The notes under the pieces were generated by a model, which did not search any database, was not told where the DNA came from, and was given only the letters and a program-made list of their open reading frames with translations. Shown piece by piece: positions 17,846 through 24,993 of a stretch of DNA of 24,993 nucleotides (within the stretch, counting starts at the first letter, position 1; every line of letters begins with the position of its first letter). The position numbers were made by a program, and so were the translations under genes. Origin of the DNA: Rhodospirillales bacterium (GTDB lineage Bacteria; Pseudomonadota; Alphaproteobacteria; Geminicoccales; Geminicoccaceae); the NCBI GenBank assembly GCA_007131045.1, contig SLRI01000328.1, forward strand, positions 1 through 24,993, written 5' to 3'.

Positions 17846-17989
17846 GGCGTCCTGCTCGATAAGAAAATGGTAGCCGCCAGAACCATAACGGCCCTCGCCG
17901 AATTGACCAGCCGGCATTCGCGCGACCAGCGGGTGCGGCCGTTGGGCGAAGCCTTGCGGGCCCGGGTGCCCGGTCCGCGGCAGGCAGAT

Positions 17990-18319
17990 TCAAGGCGAAA
18001 AGTAGCCGCAGCCGCCCAAGGCCGGCATGCTGCCCGGCAAACGGGCGACGACCGCGAACGCGCCGTTGGCCTCGAGCCTGGCGGCGATGCCGGGTGCGTC
18101 ACCCGCCACCTCCACCGCGAACGGCAGAATGGTCGCCCGAACAAGCCGCCCATCCGCCATTGCGACCTGTTTCAGCATCGCCTCGGCGCTGGTCCCGGGC
18201 GGGAAGATCGCGGTCACCCGAAGACCGTCCGCGGCGGCCCGCCGACCGAGATCGGCGGTCAGCGCGCCGACGAGGGCCAAGGCGAGAAGGCCTGAAGCGA
18301 GGGCCACGAGATGCCGCAT
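17990..18319 (-). CDS. Small membrane-anchored hypothetical protein
   Basis: I do not recognise this 109-residue product. It starts with a hydrophobic segment (about residues 4-22, LVALASGLLALALVGALTA), which is either a signal peptide or a membrane anchor. A small domain of alternating strand- and helix-like stretches follows (LRVTAIFPPGTSAEAMLKQV, then VRATILPFAVEVAGDAPGI and LEANGAFAVVARLPGS), ending GGCGYFSP. The pattern looks like a real periplasmic domain, not a shadow frame. The ATG at 18319 is chosen; a GTG at 18346 in the same frame adds nine residues. It starts 71 bp from the divergent SDR gene, so the two may share a promoter region. It lies 144 bp upstream of the amidohydrolase on the same strand. 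Confidence 0.62.
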   Translation of the reverse strand: MRHLVALASGLLALALVGALTADLGRRAAADGLRVTAIFPPGTSAEAMLKQVAMADGRLVRATILPFAVEVAGDAPGIAARLEANGAFAVVARLPGSMPALGGCGYFSP

Positions 18320-18390
18320 CAGGGCGAGCCTGCTTGACGGCGGCACGGGCCATGCCTACCCCCGTCGGCAGAATCAGGGGGAGGACGACG

Positions 18391-19122
18391 ATGGCTGAAC
18401 GACTGGCTGGCAAAACGGCGCTGATCACGGCGGCGGGGCAGGGCATCGGCCGCGCTTCCGCCGAAATTTTCCGCGACGAGGGGGCCAACGTCATCGCCAC
18501 CGATCGCGATACGGGGCTCCTGGCCGATCTCGAAGGCTGCCGCACGCTGCCGCTCGACGTCACCGACAAGGCCGCGATCGAGACGCTGGCAGGCGAACTC
18601 GGCGCCGTCGACGTGCTGTTCAACTGTGCGGGCTATGTCCATCACGGCACCATCCTGGAGTGCGACGAAGCGGCCTGGGCCTTCTCCAACGAGCTCAACG
18701 TCACCGCGATGTACCGCATGTGCAAGGCGTTCCTGCCGGCGATGCTGGACAACGGCGGCGGCTCGATCGTCAACATGGCATCGGTGGCCGGCAGCGTGAA
18801 GGGTGTCGTCAACCGCTTCGTCTACGGCACCACCAAGGCCGCGGTGATCGGCCTGACCAAGGCGATCGCCGCCGATTACGTCGGCCGCGGCATCCGCTGC
18901 AACGCGATCTGCCCCGGCACCGTCGAAACCCCGTCGCTCGACGAGCGGGTCCGCGCCCAGGGCGACTACGAGAAGGCCAGAGCCGCCTTCATCGCGCGCC
19001 AGCCCATGGGTCGGCTCGGCAAGCCCGATGAAATCGCTTGGCTCGCACTCTATCTGGCCAGTGACGAGAGCGCCTACACCACGGGGCAGGCGCACGTGAT
19101 CGACGGCGGCATGGCGATCTGA
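18391..19122 (+). CDS. SDR-family oxidoreductase, BDH2 / 2-keto-3-deoxy-L-fuconate dehydrogenase-like
   Basis: The 243-residue protein is a classical short-chain dehydrogenase. It has TAAGQGIG (13-20) for the nucleotide, D38 at the end of strand beta2 (favouring NAD over NADP) and NCAG (78-81). The catalytic Ser lies near 131-135, with Y145 and K149 in the YxxxK motif. The stretches FNCAGYVHHGTILECDEAAW and SVKGVVNRFVYGTTKAAVIG are strikingly close to human BDH2/DHRS6, whose bacterial relatives include 2-keto-3-deoxy-L-fuconate dehydrogenase. The end CPGTVETPSLDERVRAQG and ASDESAYTTGQAHVIDGG also agree. The ATG at 18391 has GGGGGAGG upstream; the open frame before it is not coding. The nearby lactonase-like amidohydrolase supports a role in sugar-acid oxidation, but the substrate is inferred. 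Confidence 0.92.
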   Translation: MAERLAGKTALITAAGQGIGRASAEIFRDEGANVIATDRDTGLLADLEGCRTLPLDVTDKAAIETLAGELGAVDVLFNCAGYVHHGTILECDEAAWAFSNELNVTAMYRMCKAFLPAMLDNGGGSIVNMASVAGSVKGVVNRFVYGTTKAAVIGLTKAIAADYVGRGIRCNAICPGTVETPSLDERVRAQGDYEKARAAFIARQPMGRLGKPDEIAWLALYLASDESAYTTGQAHVIDGGMAI

Positions 19123-19184
19123 ACGGCATCGGGTCGAGCGCCGTCCTGCGGCGGACCCGAGGCTCCGCATTTCTGGAGGATTAT

Positions 19185-19871
19185 GTGGCCGGCACTCGAA
19201 GCGCCAATTTGACTATTCCCGACCTCTACGGCGAAGCCGTTCAGCTGATCCGGGCGGATCCCGGAAAGTTCGCCGTACTCAGCGCCATCGGCCTCGCCCC
19301 GTCCTGGATCGCCAGCCTGATCAGCGGCTCCTTCATCGTCTCCTTTCTGGTGCTGGCGCTCAGCCTGCCGATCGTCGCCCTCGCCAACGGTGCGCTGGTG
19401 GTCCTGGTCACGAGCTTGCGCAATCGGGCGACGATGAGCCTGGGCGAGCTCCTCTCCGGCCCACGCGACGGCTTCGTCCGGCTGACCATCGCCTACGTGC
19501 TGCTCAGCCTCGTCCTCGGAATCGGCTTCGTCCTTCTGGTGGTGCCCGGCCTCGTCGCCCTGACCTTCCTCTGGGTCGCTTGGCCGCTGGTCGTGCTGGA
19601 GGAGGCGAGCGGCATCGATGCGATGAAGCGCAGCGCGGCCATCGTCGAGGGCTACAAGCTGAAAATCACCGGCATCATTCTGGTGCTGGTCGGGATCTAT
19701 CTCGGCCTCGGCATCGTGCAGGTCTCGATCGCGGGTGCCCTGGGACCGGCCATCGGCATCGTCCTCGGTGCCCTGGTCGGCATCATCGTGAACTCGCTGG
19801 CGCTGACCCTCGTCACCTTGAGCTACCACCGCTTCAAGGAGGCCTCGACCGAGCTGGCACTCGTGGATTGA
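19185..19871 (+). CDS. Polytopic inner-membrane protein of unknown function
   Basis: The 228-residue product is very hydrophobic, with about six membrane segments (around 28-50, 53-80, 98-120, 123-138, 160-182 and 184-208). The central part, LLVVPGLVALTFLWVAWPLV followed by VLEEASGIDAMKRSAAIVEG, resembles the glycerophosphodiesterase membrane-domain/YciC/DUF975-like group. In that group a Pro-rich helix leads into an LE..G..A...S motif. No catalytic residues are recognisable. The GTG start at 19185 has GGAGG five to six bases upstream; an overlapping ATG at 19183 is out of frame. It lies 62 bp after the SDR gene on the same strand and could be co-transcribed with it. Confidence 0.82.
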   Translation: MAGTRSANLTIPDLYGEAVQLIRADPGKFAVLSAIGLAPSWIASLISGSFIVSFLVLALSLPIVALANGALVVLVTSLRNRATMSLGELLSGPRDGFVRLTIAYVLLSLVLGIGFVLLVVPGLVALTFLWVAWPLVVLEEASGIDAMKRSAAIVEGYKLKITGIILVLVGIYLGLGIVQVSIAGALGPAIGIVLGALVGIIVNSLALTLVTLSYHRFKEASTELALVD

Positions 19872-19977
19872 CCACGAAGTTGCGATGGCGGGCATTTTTC
19901 GGCAGCTGTTAACGGAATTTTAGCTCGGCGCTGGCATCGTCGACGGCAATCGCACTCGTCTCGATAGTGGATGTCCG

Positions 19978-21096
19978 ATGCAACAGCCGCCCCTGATCCC
20001 GCGCGCGAAATGGCAGCCCGCGACCTTCGCCGAGCGCGGGGTGACGGTGCCGTTCACGACGCCGGTGATCGCCCTCGCCCGCTTGCGTCCGGGCGACGGC
20101 GGCCAACCCGAGATGATCGTCGCCAACCCCTCCGGCGCCGAGGGCAGCTACGTGTTCCCGCTGCGGTCGCTCAAGGACTTCACCACGCCGTCGATGCACG
20201 ACCGGCTGCTGGTCGATATCCTGCTCGAGCTGCCGGCCATCTCGCCGAGCGATGTCCGCCGTGCCGCCCGGGATGCTGCGCGTACCGGTGCCGCCGGGCG
20301 CGCCGCCGCCAAATCGGCCAAGGCCGCGGCCGCGCGCGAGGCGCAGGAGCACCTGTTGACCAACCTCTTGCTGATCACCCGTCTGTTGCGCCAAGCCGGC
20401 TTCGCCGAGGTCGACTGGCGCCGGCTCGACCTCGGCGACCGTGAAATCCGGGCCACCACCCGCCGCTACCTCACCCGCTACGAGACGAAGCTCGGCATGA
20501 AGCCGGACGCCATGCTCGCCGTGGTCGAAGAGATGTGCCCGTCGATCGCCCCGATCGGCGTCGCCGGCGAGGGCTTCAAGGCGGCCCACGACGTCACGAT
20601 CGAGCGCCTGCAGCAGATGGCGGCATCGTTGCGGGACTGGGCGCGCGGCGAGGCCCACGACCAAGCCAAAGGCGTCGAGCTGATCGCCAGCTGCGCCGAG
20701 TTCACCGTGGCGAAGGCGCTCGATGCGCTGGCCCTGGCGCGCAGCCGCACCGACGACATGGTCAGTCTCATCTCGAGCTTCAGGGCGCGCGACAAGACGC
20801 TGCTGCGCGATCTTTGCGCGCCCGATTGGCTGCTCGACGGCTGGACCGAGATCGCCGCCTTGTGGGAAGCGGCCGTCAAGGAAGAGCGCGAGGCGCAACG
20901 CGGCGTCGTCGCCCGGATCGAGACGCTGGTGCCGGTGCTGCCCAGGGAGGCGTTCGGCGAAACGGACGGCGAGAGCGCGCCGCACCGGCAGCTCACCCAG
21001 CGCCGCTGGGTCAAGCTGAACGAGGATTGGCGCTCCGGCTCGCTGTCGCTCGACGACGGGGCCCGCGTCGAGCAGGCCAAGGGGCTCGCGGCGTGA
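19978..21096 (+). CDS. Hypothetical helix-rich protein, first gene of an unknown pair
   Basis: I do not recognise this 372-residue product. It has no signal peptide or membrane helix. The N-terminal 75 residues look like a small beta-rich domain (VPFTTPVIALARLRPGDGG, MIVANPSGAEGSYVFPLRSL). An Ala/Lys/Arg-rich helical linker follows (about 93-122, with GRAAAKSAKAAAARE). The rest, about 123-372, is a largely helical domain containing LLTNLLLITRLLRQAGFAEVDW-like and ASCAEFTVAKALDALALARS segments. Codon pattern and the steady reading frame support a real gene. There is no good ribosome site before the ATG (GTGGATGTCCG). It is followed after 136 bp by another unknown helical protein in the same direction, so they may form a module. 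It might be a scaffold or regulatory protein, but no function can be assigned. Confidence 0.75.
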   Translation: MQQPPLIPRAKWQPATFAERGVTVPFTTPVIALARLRPGDGGQPEMIVANPSGAEGSYVFPLRSLKDFTTPSMHDRLLVDILLELPAISPSDVRRAARDAARTGAAGRAAAKSAKAAAAREAQEHLLTNLLLITRLLRQAGFAEVDWRRLDLGDREIRATTRRYLTRYETKLGMKPDAMLAVVEEMCPSIAPIGVAGEGFKAAHDVTIERLQQMAASLRDWARGEAHDQAKGVELIASCAEFTVAKALDALALARSRTDDMVSLISSFRARDKTLLRDLCAPDWLLDGWTEIAALWEAAVKEEREAQRGVVARIETLVPVLPREAFGETDGESAPHRQLTQRRWVKLNEDWRSGSLSLDDGARVEQAKGLAA

Positions 21097-21232
21097 ACGG
21101 CCGTATCGCCGTGCGCCAGCCGACCCGCCGCCGGGGCCGACCGTCCTCGGCGCTGTCGGGTCGAGCGCGAGCCGCGGGTATGCCGGTGCTGGTCACGGTG
21201 AGGCCGTGCGGCGCGACCCGGCGATTTTGCTC

Positions 21233-22528
21233 ATGAGCAGGCCCGACCGTTCCGACTACGCCAGCCTCTTCGACAACGTCACCGATCGAAAGCTGTTGCA
21301 GACCGTGGCCCTGATCGACCGGCTGCCGAACCGTGGTGCCGTCGACGAGCTGCTGAACCCGATACGGCCGCGGCTGCAGCAGTTGAAGCCGCCCCGGCCG
21401 TTGACCTTGCGAAGGCTCTTGACCTTCCCGCTCGAGGAGCTGCTGGTGCCGGCGGTGGCTTGGCGACCCGGCTCGCAGCGGCTGTCGCGCGACCTTTTGG
21501 GCGCCATCCAGGAGGCCGTCATCGGTGGCCTGGACCCTGCGTTGCGGGGTGACATCGAGCAGCGCCTCGCCGGCCACACGATGCGCGACAAGGCGATGCT
21601 CCAGACTGCGGGCAAGCGGCTCTGGCCGGCGGCCGCGGCGGCGCTGAGCGCCACCTTGCCGGCGAATAGCGGTGGCGGCGACGGCAGAGGCCGCAACCGC
21701 CGGCAGCAGCTGGAGGTCGCCGCCGAGCTGTTGCGCGTCGGCCCGGTCCTTGCCGGCCTCTTCCTCGCCTTGCCGGAAAAGCCGCTGCGCCAGGTCGACG
21801 AGGCGCAGCTGAAGCGGATCGGCAGATTTCTGCAGGAGCTCGAGGAGGCGGGCGGCCAGGCCCTGGCGCTCGGCGCCGAAGCCCTCGGCCTGCGGTTGGG
21901 CGATGCCGCGGCGATGCTCCGGGTCCTGCAGCATGCGGGCGACGGCAAGGCTTCGGCGCTGCGGCTCTCGGCCGCCAGTGACGCTGGACGGCGTGTCGTG
22001 ACCGAGCTCGAGGATAGCGCCGAGCAGCTGCGTCGCGCCGGCCGCCAGCCGGCGACCGCACTTGCCGCGGAGGTCGTTCAGCTCGTCGGCACGCTGAGCG
22101 CGCTCGAAGCGGCGCCGGCCGATCTGCCGGTCGATCGCGCCAGCCTCAAGCAGATCGCCCACAAGACCGCCAAGGCGGTCGAAAGTCATCTGCAAAATGT
22201 CGTCTTCGGCGAGGTCCTCGACGGCTTTCGAGCGCTCGCAGCACCGGACATCGACGAAGAGGCGATTCTCGCGGTGGAGGCGGCGGCACGGGCCGCGCGC
22301 AAGCTGGGCGCTGCCGGTCGCCAGCTCGGCCTCAAGGGCCAGATCGACCTCGTGGTCAAGACGGCGCTCGACGATTACCGGCGCGCGCTGATCAGGACCG
22401 GCTCCAGCGACGACGACGAGGAGCGGGTCATGGATCAGCTGCGCATCGTCGAGATCGTCTTCGGTGCCGATGCCGCAGCCGAACTCCTCCTGGCCCGGCA
22501 ACCCCGTACCCTGGCCAAGAGCGCCTGA
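21233..22528 (+). CDS. Hypothetical alpha-helical protein, second gene of an unknown pair
   Basis: The 431-residue product is not recognised. It appears all-helical, with no signal peptide or membrane segment. Residues about 12-120 form a first region (DYASLFDNVTDRKLLQTVAL, LTLRRLLTFPLEELLVPAVA, and RDLLGAIQEAVIGGLDPALR). A Gly/Arg-rich linker (GGGDGRGRNRRQQ, near 145-157) separates it from a long helical C-terminal part. The acidic tail segment SSDDDEERVMDQLRIVEIVF lies near the end. The start is uncertain: the ATG at 21233 is chosen, while a GTG at 21206 in frame adds nine residues and has GGTGAGG too close to be ideal. It follows the preceding unknown gene after 136 bp on the same strand. 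High Ala, Leu and Arg content fits the genome. Confidence 0.72.
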   Translation: MSRPDRSDYASLFDNVTDRKLLQTVALIDRLPNRGAVDELLNPIRPRLQQLKPPRPLTLRRLLTFPLEELLVPAVAWRPGSQRLSRDLLGAIQEAVIGGLDPALRGDIEQRLAGHTMRDKAMLQTAGKRLWPAAAAALSATLPANSGGGDGRGRNRRQQLEVAAELLRVGPVLAGLFLALPEKPLRQVDEAQLKRIGRFLQELEEAGGQALALGAEALGLRLGDAAAMLRVLQHAGDGKASALRLSAASDAGRRVVTELEDSAEQLRRAGRQPATALAAEVVQLVGTLSALEAAPADLPVDRASLKQIAHKTAKAVESHLQNVVFGEVLDGFRALAAPDIDEEAILAVEAAARAARKLGAAGRQLGLKGQIDLVVKTALDDYRRALIRTGSSDDDEERVMDQLRIVEIVFGADAAAELLLARQPRTLAKSA

Positions 22529-22739
22529 GGCTCCCCGCGCTGGGCGAAGGCCCTGGTCCCCGATGCGTTTCCCTCACGCCCACGGGTATCAGCGTGGCAA
22601 TGCAGGCCGACGAGAGGCTCGTCGATCGACACCGTCTGAGGGCTCGTTCTCATCGGGCATTTCGGCGCCACCGGCGATGGTGAAGATGGAGGCAATGGCG
22701 GCGGTGGCCAAGCGGCTCGGGCTCCGGCGGGCCGCCGCG

Positions 22740-23085
22740 ATTTCCCCCGCCAGGGCGGCAGTTCGTCGAGCTTCGCCGGATCGTGATCGCGGATGCGGCC
22801 GGGAATGTCGGCGAGACGGGCTCCGGGTCGAGCTCCGAGAGCGCGGCGGTTTCGATCAGGGTGGAGGCGATGCCGGCCGCCTTGCCGCCGCCGTCTGAAC
22901 CTTCACCCAGGCGGCGACGCGCGACGGCCACGATCCAGAAGCCCGTCTCCGCGTCATCCGCGCCCGCCTCACCGATTGAGCCATTGACCGGATCAACGAC
23001 CTCTCGCCACGGCGACGGCACTCAACGGGCCGGGGCGCAGGAGGCGGGCACCCGCTTAGGCGCCGACTTCCTGAACGACTGGCCG
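22740..23085 (-). pseudogene. Decayed IS66-family transposase (TnpC) C-terminal remnant
   Basis: In one minus-strand frame residues read along the lines of GSDGGGKAAGIASTLIETAA then LSELDPE. This matches the conserved C-terminal part of IS66 TnpC (GSDAGGERAA..., LIETAKLNGIDPE). At about 22818 the match leaves this frame and continues in a neighbouring one as RLADIPGRIRDHDPAKLDEL followed by PPW (ending at 22750). This is the IS66 ending LADVLARIPDHP...IDELLPW. Upstream, VNGSIGEAGADDAE is a degraded form of DDGRIEIDNNAAE. The gene is therefore broken by a frameshift and missing nearly all of its roughly 500-residue length. No terminal inverted repeats were found by eye. Confidence 0.72.
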
Positions 23086-23189
23086 CCACCAGCCTCGATG
23101 TATCGCCTCGACGTGCCGCGGCCGAGGCCGAGCTCGAACAGCTTTGAAGCCCCGCCGAGCGCGCGCAGCCGCACCATTGCCACCATCGC

Positions 23190-23314
23190 TGGCCTCGGCT
23201 GTTCAATCTGCAGAGGACATGCAGACCGAAAACGCATGCACTCGTCGCTGAAACCCGCGTTCGCGGCGCCAGGCACCGGGCGATCAGCGCGACGCGCACC
23301 TGGCGGCCAGGCAA
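23190..23314 (-). pseudogene. Possible IS66 OrfA (helix-turn-helix) fragment
   Basis: A minus-strand frame reads QVRVALIARCLAPRTRVSAT and continues to a FGLH-containing stretch. It resembles the helix-turn-helix region of IS66 OrfA/transposase-8 proteins (RIVEECLAPGARVSxVARRHGLH). It lies upstream of the TnpC remnant in the order expected for an IS66 element (OrfA, OrfB, TnpC), with OrfB and most of TnpC deleted. The likeness is short and degraded, so this is tentative. Confidence 0.3.
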
Positions 23315-23353
23315 TCGTGCGGTCGGCCCGTTCTCGCGCCCGAGACGATAATC

Positions 23354-23381
23354 TTGCCAATTTATCTACTATAGGGCTAAT
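23354..23381 (+). promoter_or_regulatory. Possible promoter of comM
   Basis: In an unusually A+T-rich patch, TTGCCA (23354-23359) and GCTAAT (23376-23381) are 16 bp apart, matching -35 at five and -10 at four of six positions. It lies about 40 nt before the comM start, at the edge of the transposon scar. Assignment is by motif only. Confidence 0.35.
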
Positions 23382-23419
23382 TCGACTCCTGGAATCACCG
23401 CAGCAACGAATGGATCGAG

Positions 23420-24973
23420 TTGGCCAAGATCACCCAGGCGCCGAGCATCGCCCGGATCGAAACCGTGGCCTTCGTCGGGCTGGAGGCCGCACCGGTCGAT
23501 GTCGAGGTGCAGCTCGGCGGCGGCCTGCCCTCGTTCTCCATCGTCGGCCTCGCCGACAAGGCAGTGGCCGAAAGCCGTGATCGTGTCCGCGCCGCCATGG
23601 CGTCGATGAGCCTGGCGCTGCCGCCACGTCGAATCACCGTGAATCTCGCACCGGGCGATCTCGTCAAGGAAGGCAGCCATTTCGACCTGCCGATCGCGCT
23701 CGGGCTCCTTATCGTCATGGGGCTGATCGACCGCGACAGCCTGAGGGGAAAGATCGTGCTGGGCGAGCTCGGCCTCGACGGCAGCCTGCGGCCGGTCGCC
23801 GGCGTGCTCGCGGCCACTCTCGCCGCCGCCGAACGCCAGCAGGGCATCGTCTGCCCGGAAGCTTCGGGCGGCGAGGCCGCCTGGCTCGGGGAGACTGTGG
23901 ACATCGTCGCGGCACCGGATCTCTATGCATTGGTCAGCCACTGCCGCGGCGATTCGATCCTGGCGCCGCCGGCGCCGGCCGGCCCGCTCGAGCCACCCGC
24001 CTACCCCGATCTCGGGGACGTCAAGGGTCAAGAGACGGCCAAGCGCGCCCTCGAGGTGGCGGCCGCCGGCGGTCACAACCTCTTGTTGATCGGCCCGCCC
24101 GGCGCCGGCAAGTCGATGCTGGCGAGCCGCCTCGTCGGCATCCTGCCGCCCTTGACCAGCCACGAGATCCTCGAGCTCGGGCTGATCCGCAGCGTCGGTG
24201 GCCGGCTCGAAGCGGGGCGCCTGCCCGAAGGGCGGCCGTTCCGGGCACCGCACCACGGGGCGTCGATGGCCGCCATGGTGGGCGGCGGGCGGGAGGCGCG
24301 GCCCGGTGAGATCTCGCTCGCCCATCGCGGCGTCCTGTTCCTCGACGAGCTGCCGGAATTCGGCCGGCAGGTGCTGGAGTCGTTGCGCCAGCCACTGGAA
24401 GCCGGCACGGTCACGGTGGCCCGCGCCAACCACCACGTCACCTACCCGGCGCGCTTTCAGCTGGTCGCGGCGATGAACCCCTGCCGCTGCGGCTATCTCG
24501 ACGACGCCAACCTCGCGTGCGCCAAGGCGCCGCGCTGTGCGGAGGACTACCAGAAACGGATCTCCGGCCCGCTCTTCGACCGCATCGACCTGCATGTCGA
24601 GGTGGCGGCGCTGAGCGCGCAGGACCTCACCCTGCCGGTGCCGAGCGAAGGCTCGGCCGAGGTGGCGGCGCGGGTGGCGGCCGCGCAGGCCGTCCAGGCA
24701 GAACGGCTCGAAGCTCTCGACGTCGCCGGCCCGCGCCTCAACGCCGTGCTCGAGGGCGAGCTCCTGGACCGGGTCTGCGAGGCCGAGCCCGCCGCGAGCG
24801 AACTCCTCTCCCGGGCGATGGACCGGTTGCGCTTTTCCGCTCGCGGCTACTACCGTATCCTCCGCGTCGCCCGTACCATCGCCGATCTCGACGGCGCCAC
24901 CCTGATCAAGAAAATCCACATCGCCGAAGCCATCGGCTTCCGCCGCCGCCCGCCGAGCCGGCAGGCCGCCTGA
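23420..24973 (+). CDS. comM: YifB/ComM-family Mg-chelatase-like AAA+ ATPase
   Basis: ComM is a hexameric helicase that promotes branch migration during integration of taken-up DNA in naturally competent bacteria. Homologues are widespread in species not known to be competent. The 517-residue product has the family length and three parts. First is the ChlI-like N-terminal domain (about 17-140, VPVDVEV-like start, GLPSFSIVGLADKAVAESRD). Second is the AAA+ domain with Walker A GPPGAGKS (K231) and Walker B VLFLDELPEF (D309, E310). Third is the C-terminal Mg_chelatase_C domain (about 405-505) with RGYYRILRVARTIADLDG. The cysteine cluster NPCRCGYLDDANLACAKAPRC is intact. The only start between the upstream in-frame TAA (23378) and the conserved region is a TTG at 23420; a nearby ATG (23410) is out of frame. 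There is no strong ribosome site. Confidence 0.95.
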   Translation: MAKITQAPSIARIETVAFVGLEAAPVDVEVQLGGGLPSFSIVGLADKAVAESRDRVRAAMASMSLALPPRRITVNLAPGDLVKEGSHFDLPIALGLLIVMGLIDRDSLRGKIVLGELGLDGSLRPVAGVLAATLAAAERQQGIVCPEASGGEAAWLGETVDIVAAPDLYALVSHCRGDSILAPPAPAGPLEPPAYPDLGDVKGQETAKRALEVAAAGGHNLLLIGPPGAGKSMLASRLVGILPPLTSHEILELGLIRSVGGRLEAGRLPEGRPFRAPHHGASMAAMVGGGREARPGEISLAHRGVLFLDELPEFGRQVLESLRQPLEAGTVTVARANHHVTYPARFQLVAAMNPCRCGYLDDANLACAKAPRCAEDYQKRISGPLFDRIDLHVEVAALSAQDLTLPVPSEGSAEVAARVAAAQAVQAERLEALDVAGPRLNAVLEGELLDRVCEAEPAASELLSRAMDRLRFSARGYYRILRVARTIADLDGATLIKKIHIAEAIGFRRRPPSRQAA

Positions 24974-24993
24974 CGACCAGGGCCACTGGCACC

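Larger units (their letters stand above)
22529..23419 (+). other. Gene-free interval with mobile-element debris
   Basis: No intact gene is supported over these 891 bp. Several short open frames exist on both strands but none has a start with a ribosome site, a family pattern throughout, or a sensible context. The middle and right part hold fragments of an IS66-type element on the minus strand, listed separately. The left 130 bp (22529-22660) show nothing recognisable. The right end (23340-23400) is clearly richer in A and T and holds the likely promoter of the next gene. Confidence 0.6.

Noticed and set aside
16844..18295. A 483-codon plus-strand frame
   Set aside because: It runs antisense to the start of gspE, the amidohydrolase and the small unknown gene, with no domain signature.
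18094..18390. An N-terminal extension of the SDR
   Set aside because: It is antisense to the small unknown gene. The ATG at 18391 has a strong ribosome site and begins right at the SDR fold.
22435..22695. A short minus-strand frame overlapping the end of the unknown gene
   Set aside because: No start signal or family likeness; it overlaps a better-supported plus-strand gene.

Overview
This is a GC-rich window with dense, tightly packed genes that read as chromosomal housekeeping and accessory functions of a Gram-negative bacterium. A type II secretion cluster and an exported methionine sulfoxide reductase show a two-membrane envelope. Base composition, codon use and gene content suit an alphaproteobacterium of the Rhodospirillales/Geminicoccales kind, but this placement is inference: no rRNA or other strong taxonomic marker is present. 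I see no tRNA, rRNA, CRISPR array, phage or intact transposon.

Layout. (1) Positions 1-4624, minus strand: a glycine cleavage operon, gcvT-gcvH-gcvP. gcvP runs off the left edge. A tandem glycine riboswitch and a sigma70-like promoter precede gcvT. (2) 4721-8091: single genes in alternating orientation: an exported MsrA, a secreted Sel1-repeat protein whose stop codon abuts that of msrA, a BciB/FrhB-type iron-sulfur flavoprotein, and a DUF4332 helix-hairpin-helix protein. (3) 8345-16935, minus strand: a type II secretion cluster reading gspE, F, C, G, H, I, J, K, L, M. Most junctions are ATGA or short overlaps. A stand-alone phosphomannose-isomerase-type cupin follows 24 bp after gspM. The secretin gspD and the prepilin peptidase gspO are not here. 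(4) 16985-19122: an amidohydrolase of the fuconolactonase/PDC-hydrolase type, a small membrane-anchored unknown protein, and a divergent BDH2/2-keto-3-deoxy-L-fuconate dehydrogenase-like SDR, together a possible sugar-acid catabolic locus. (5) 19185-22528, plus strand: a polytopic membrane protein and two unrecognised helix-rich cytoplasmic proteins. (6) 22529-23419: a non-coding scar with a frameshifted IS66-type transposase remnant. (7) 23420-24973: a full-length ComM/YifB AAA+ protein.

How the parts work together. GcvT, GcvH and GcvP form the glycine cleavage system, and the riboswitch presumably turns it on when glycine is plentiful. GspE powers pseudopilus assembly (G, H, I, J, K) on the inner-membrane platform (F, L, M, C), but export needs a secretin and a leader peptidase encoded elsewhere. 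The least explained content is the two-gene module at 19978-22528 and the pigment-type reductase outside any visible pigment cluster.
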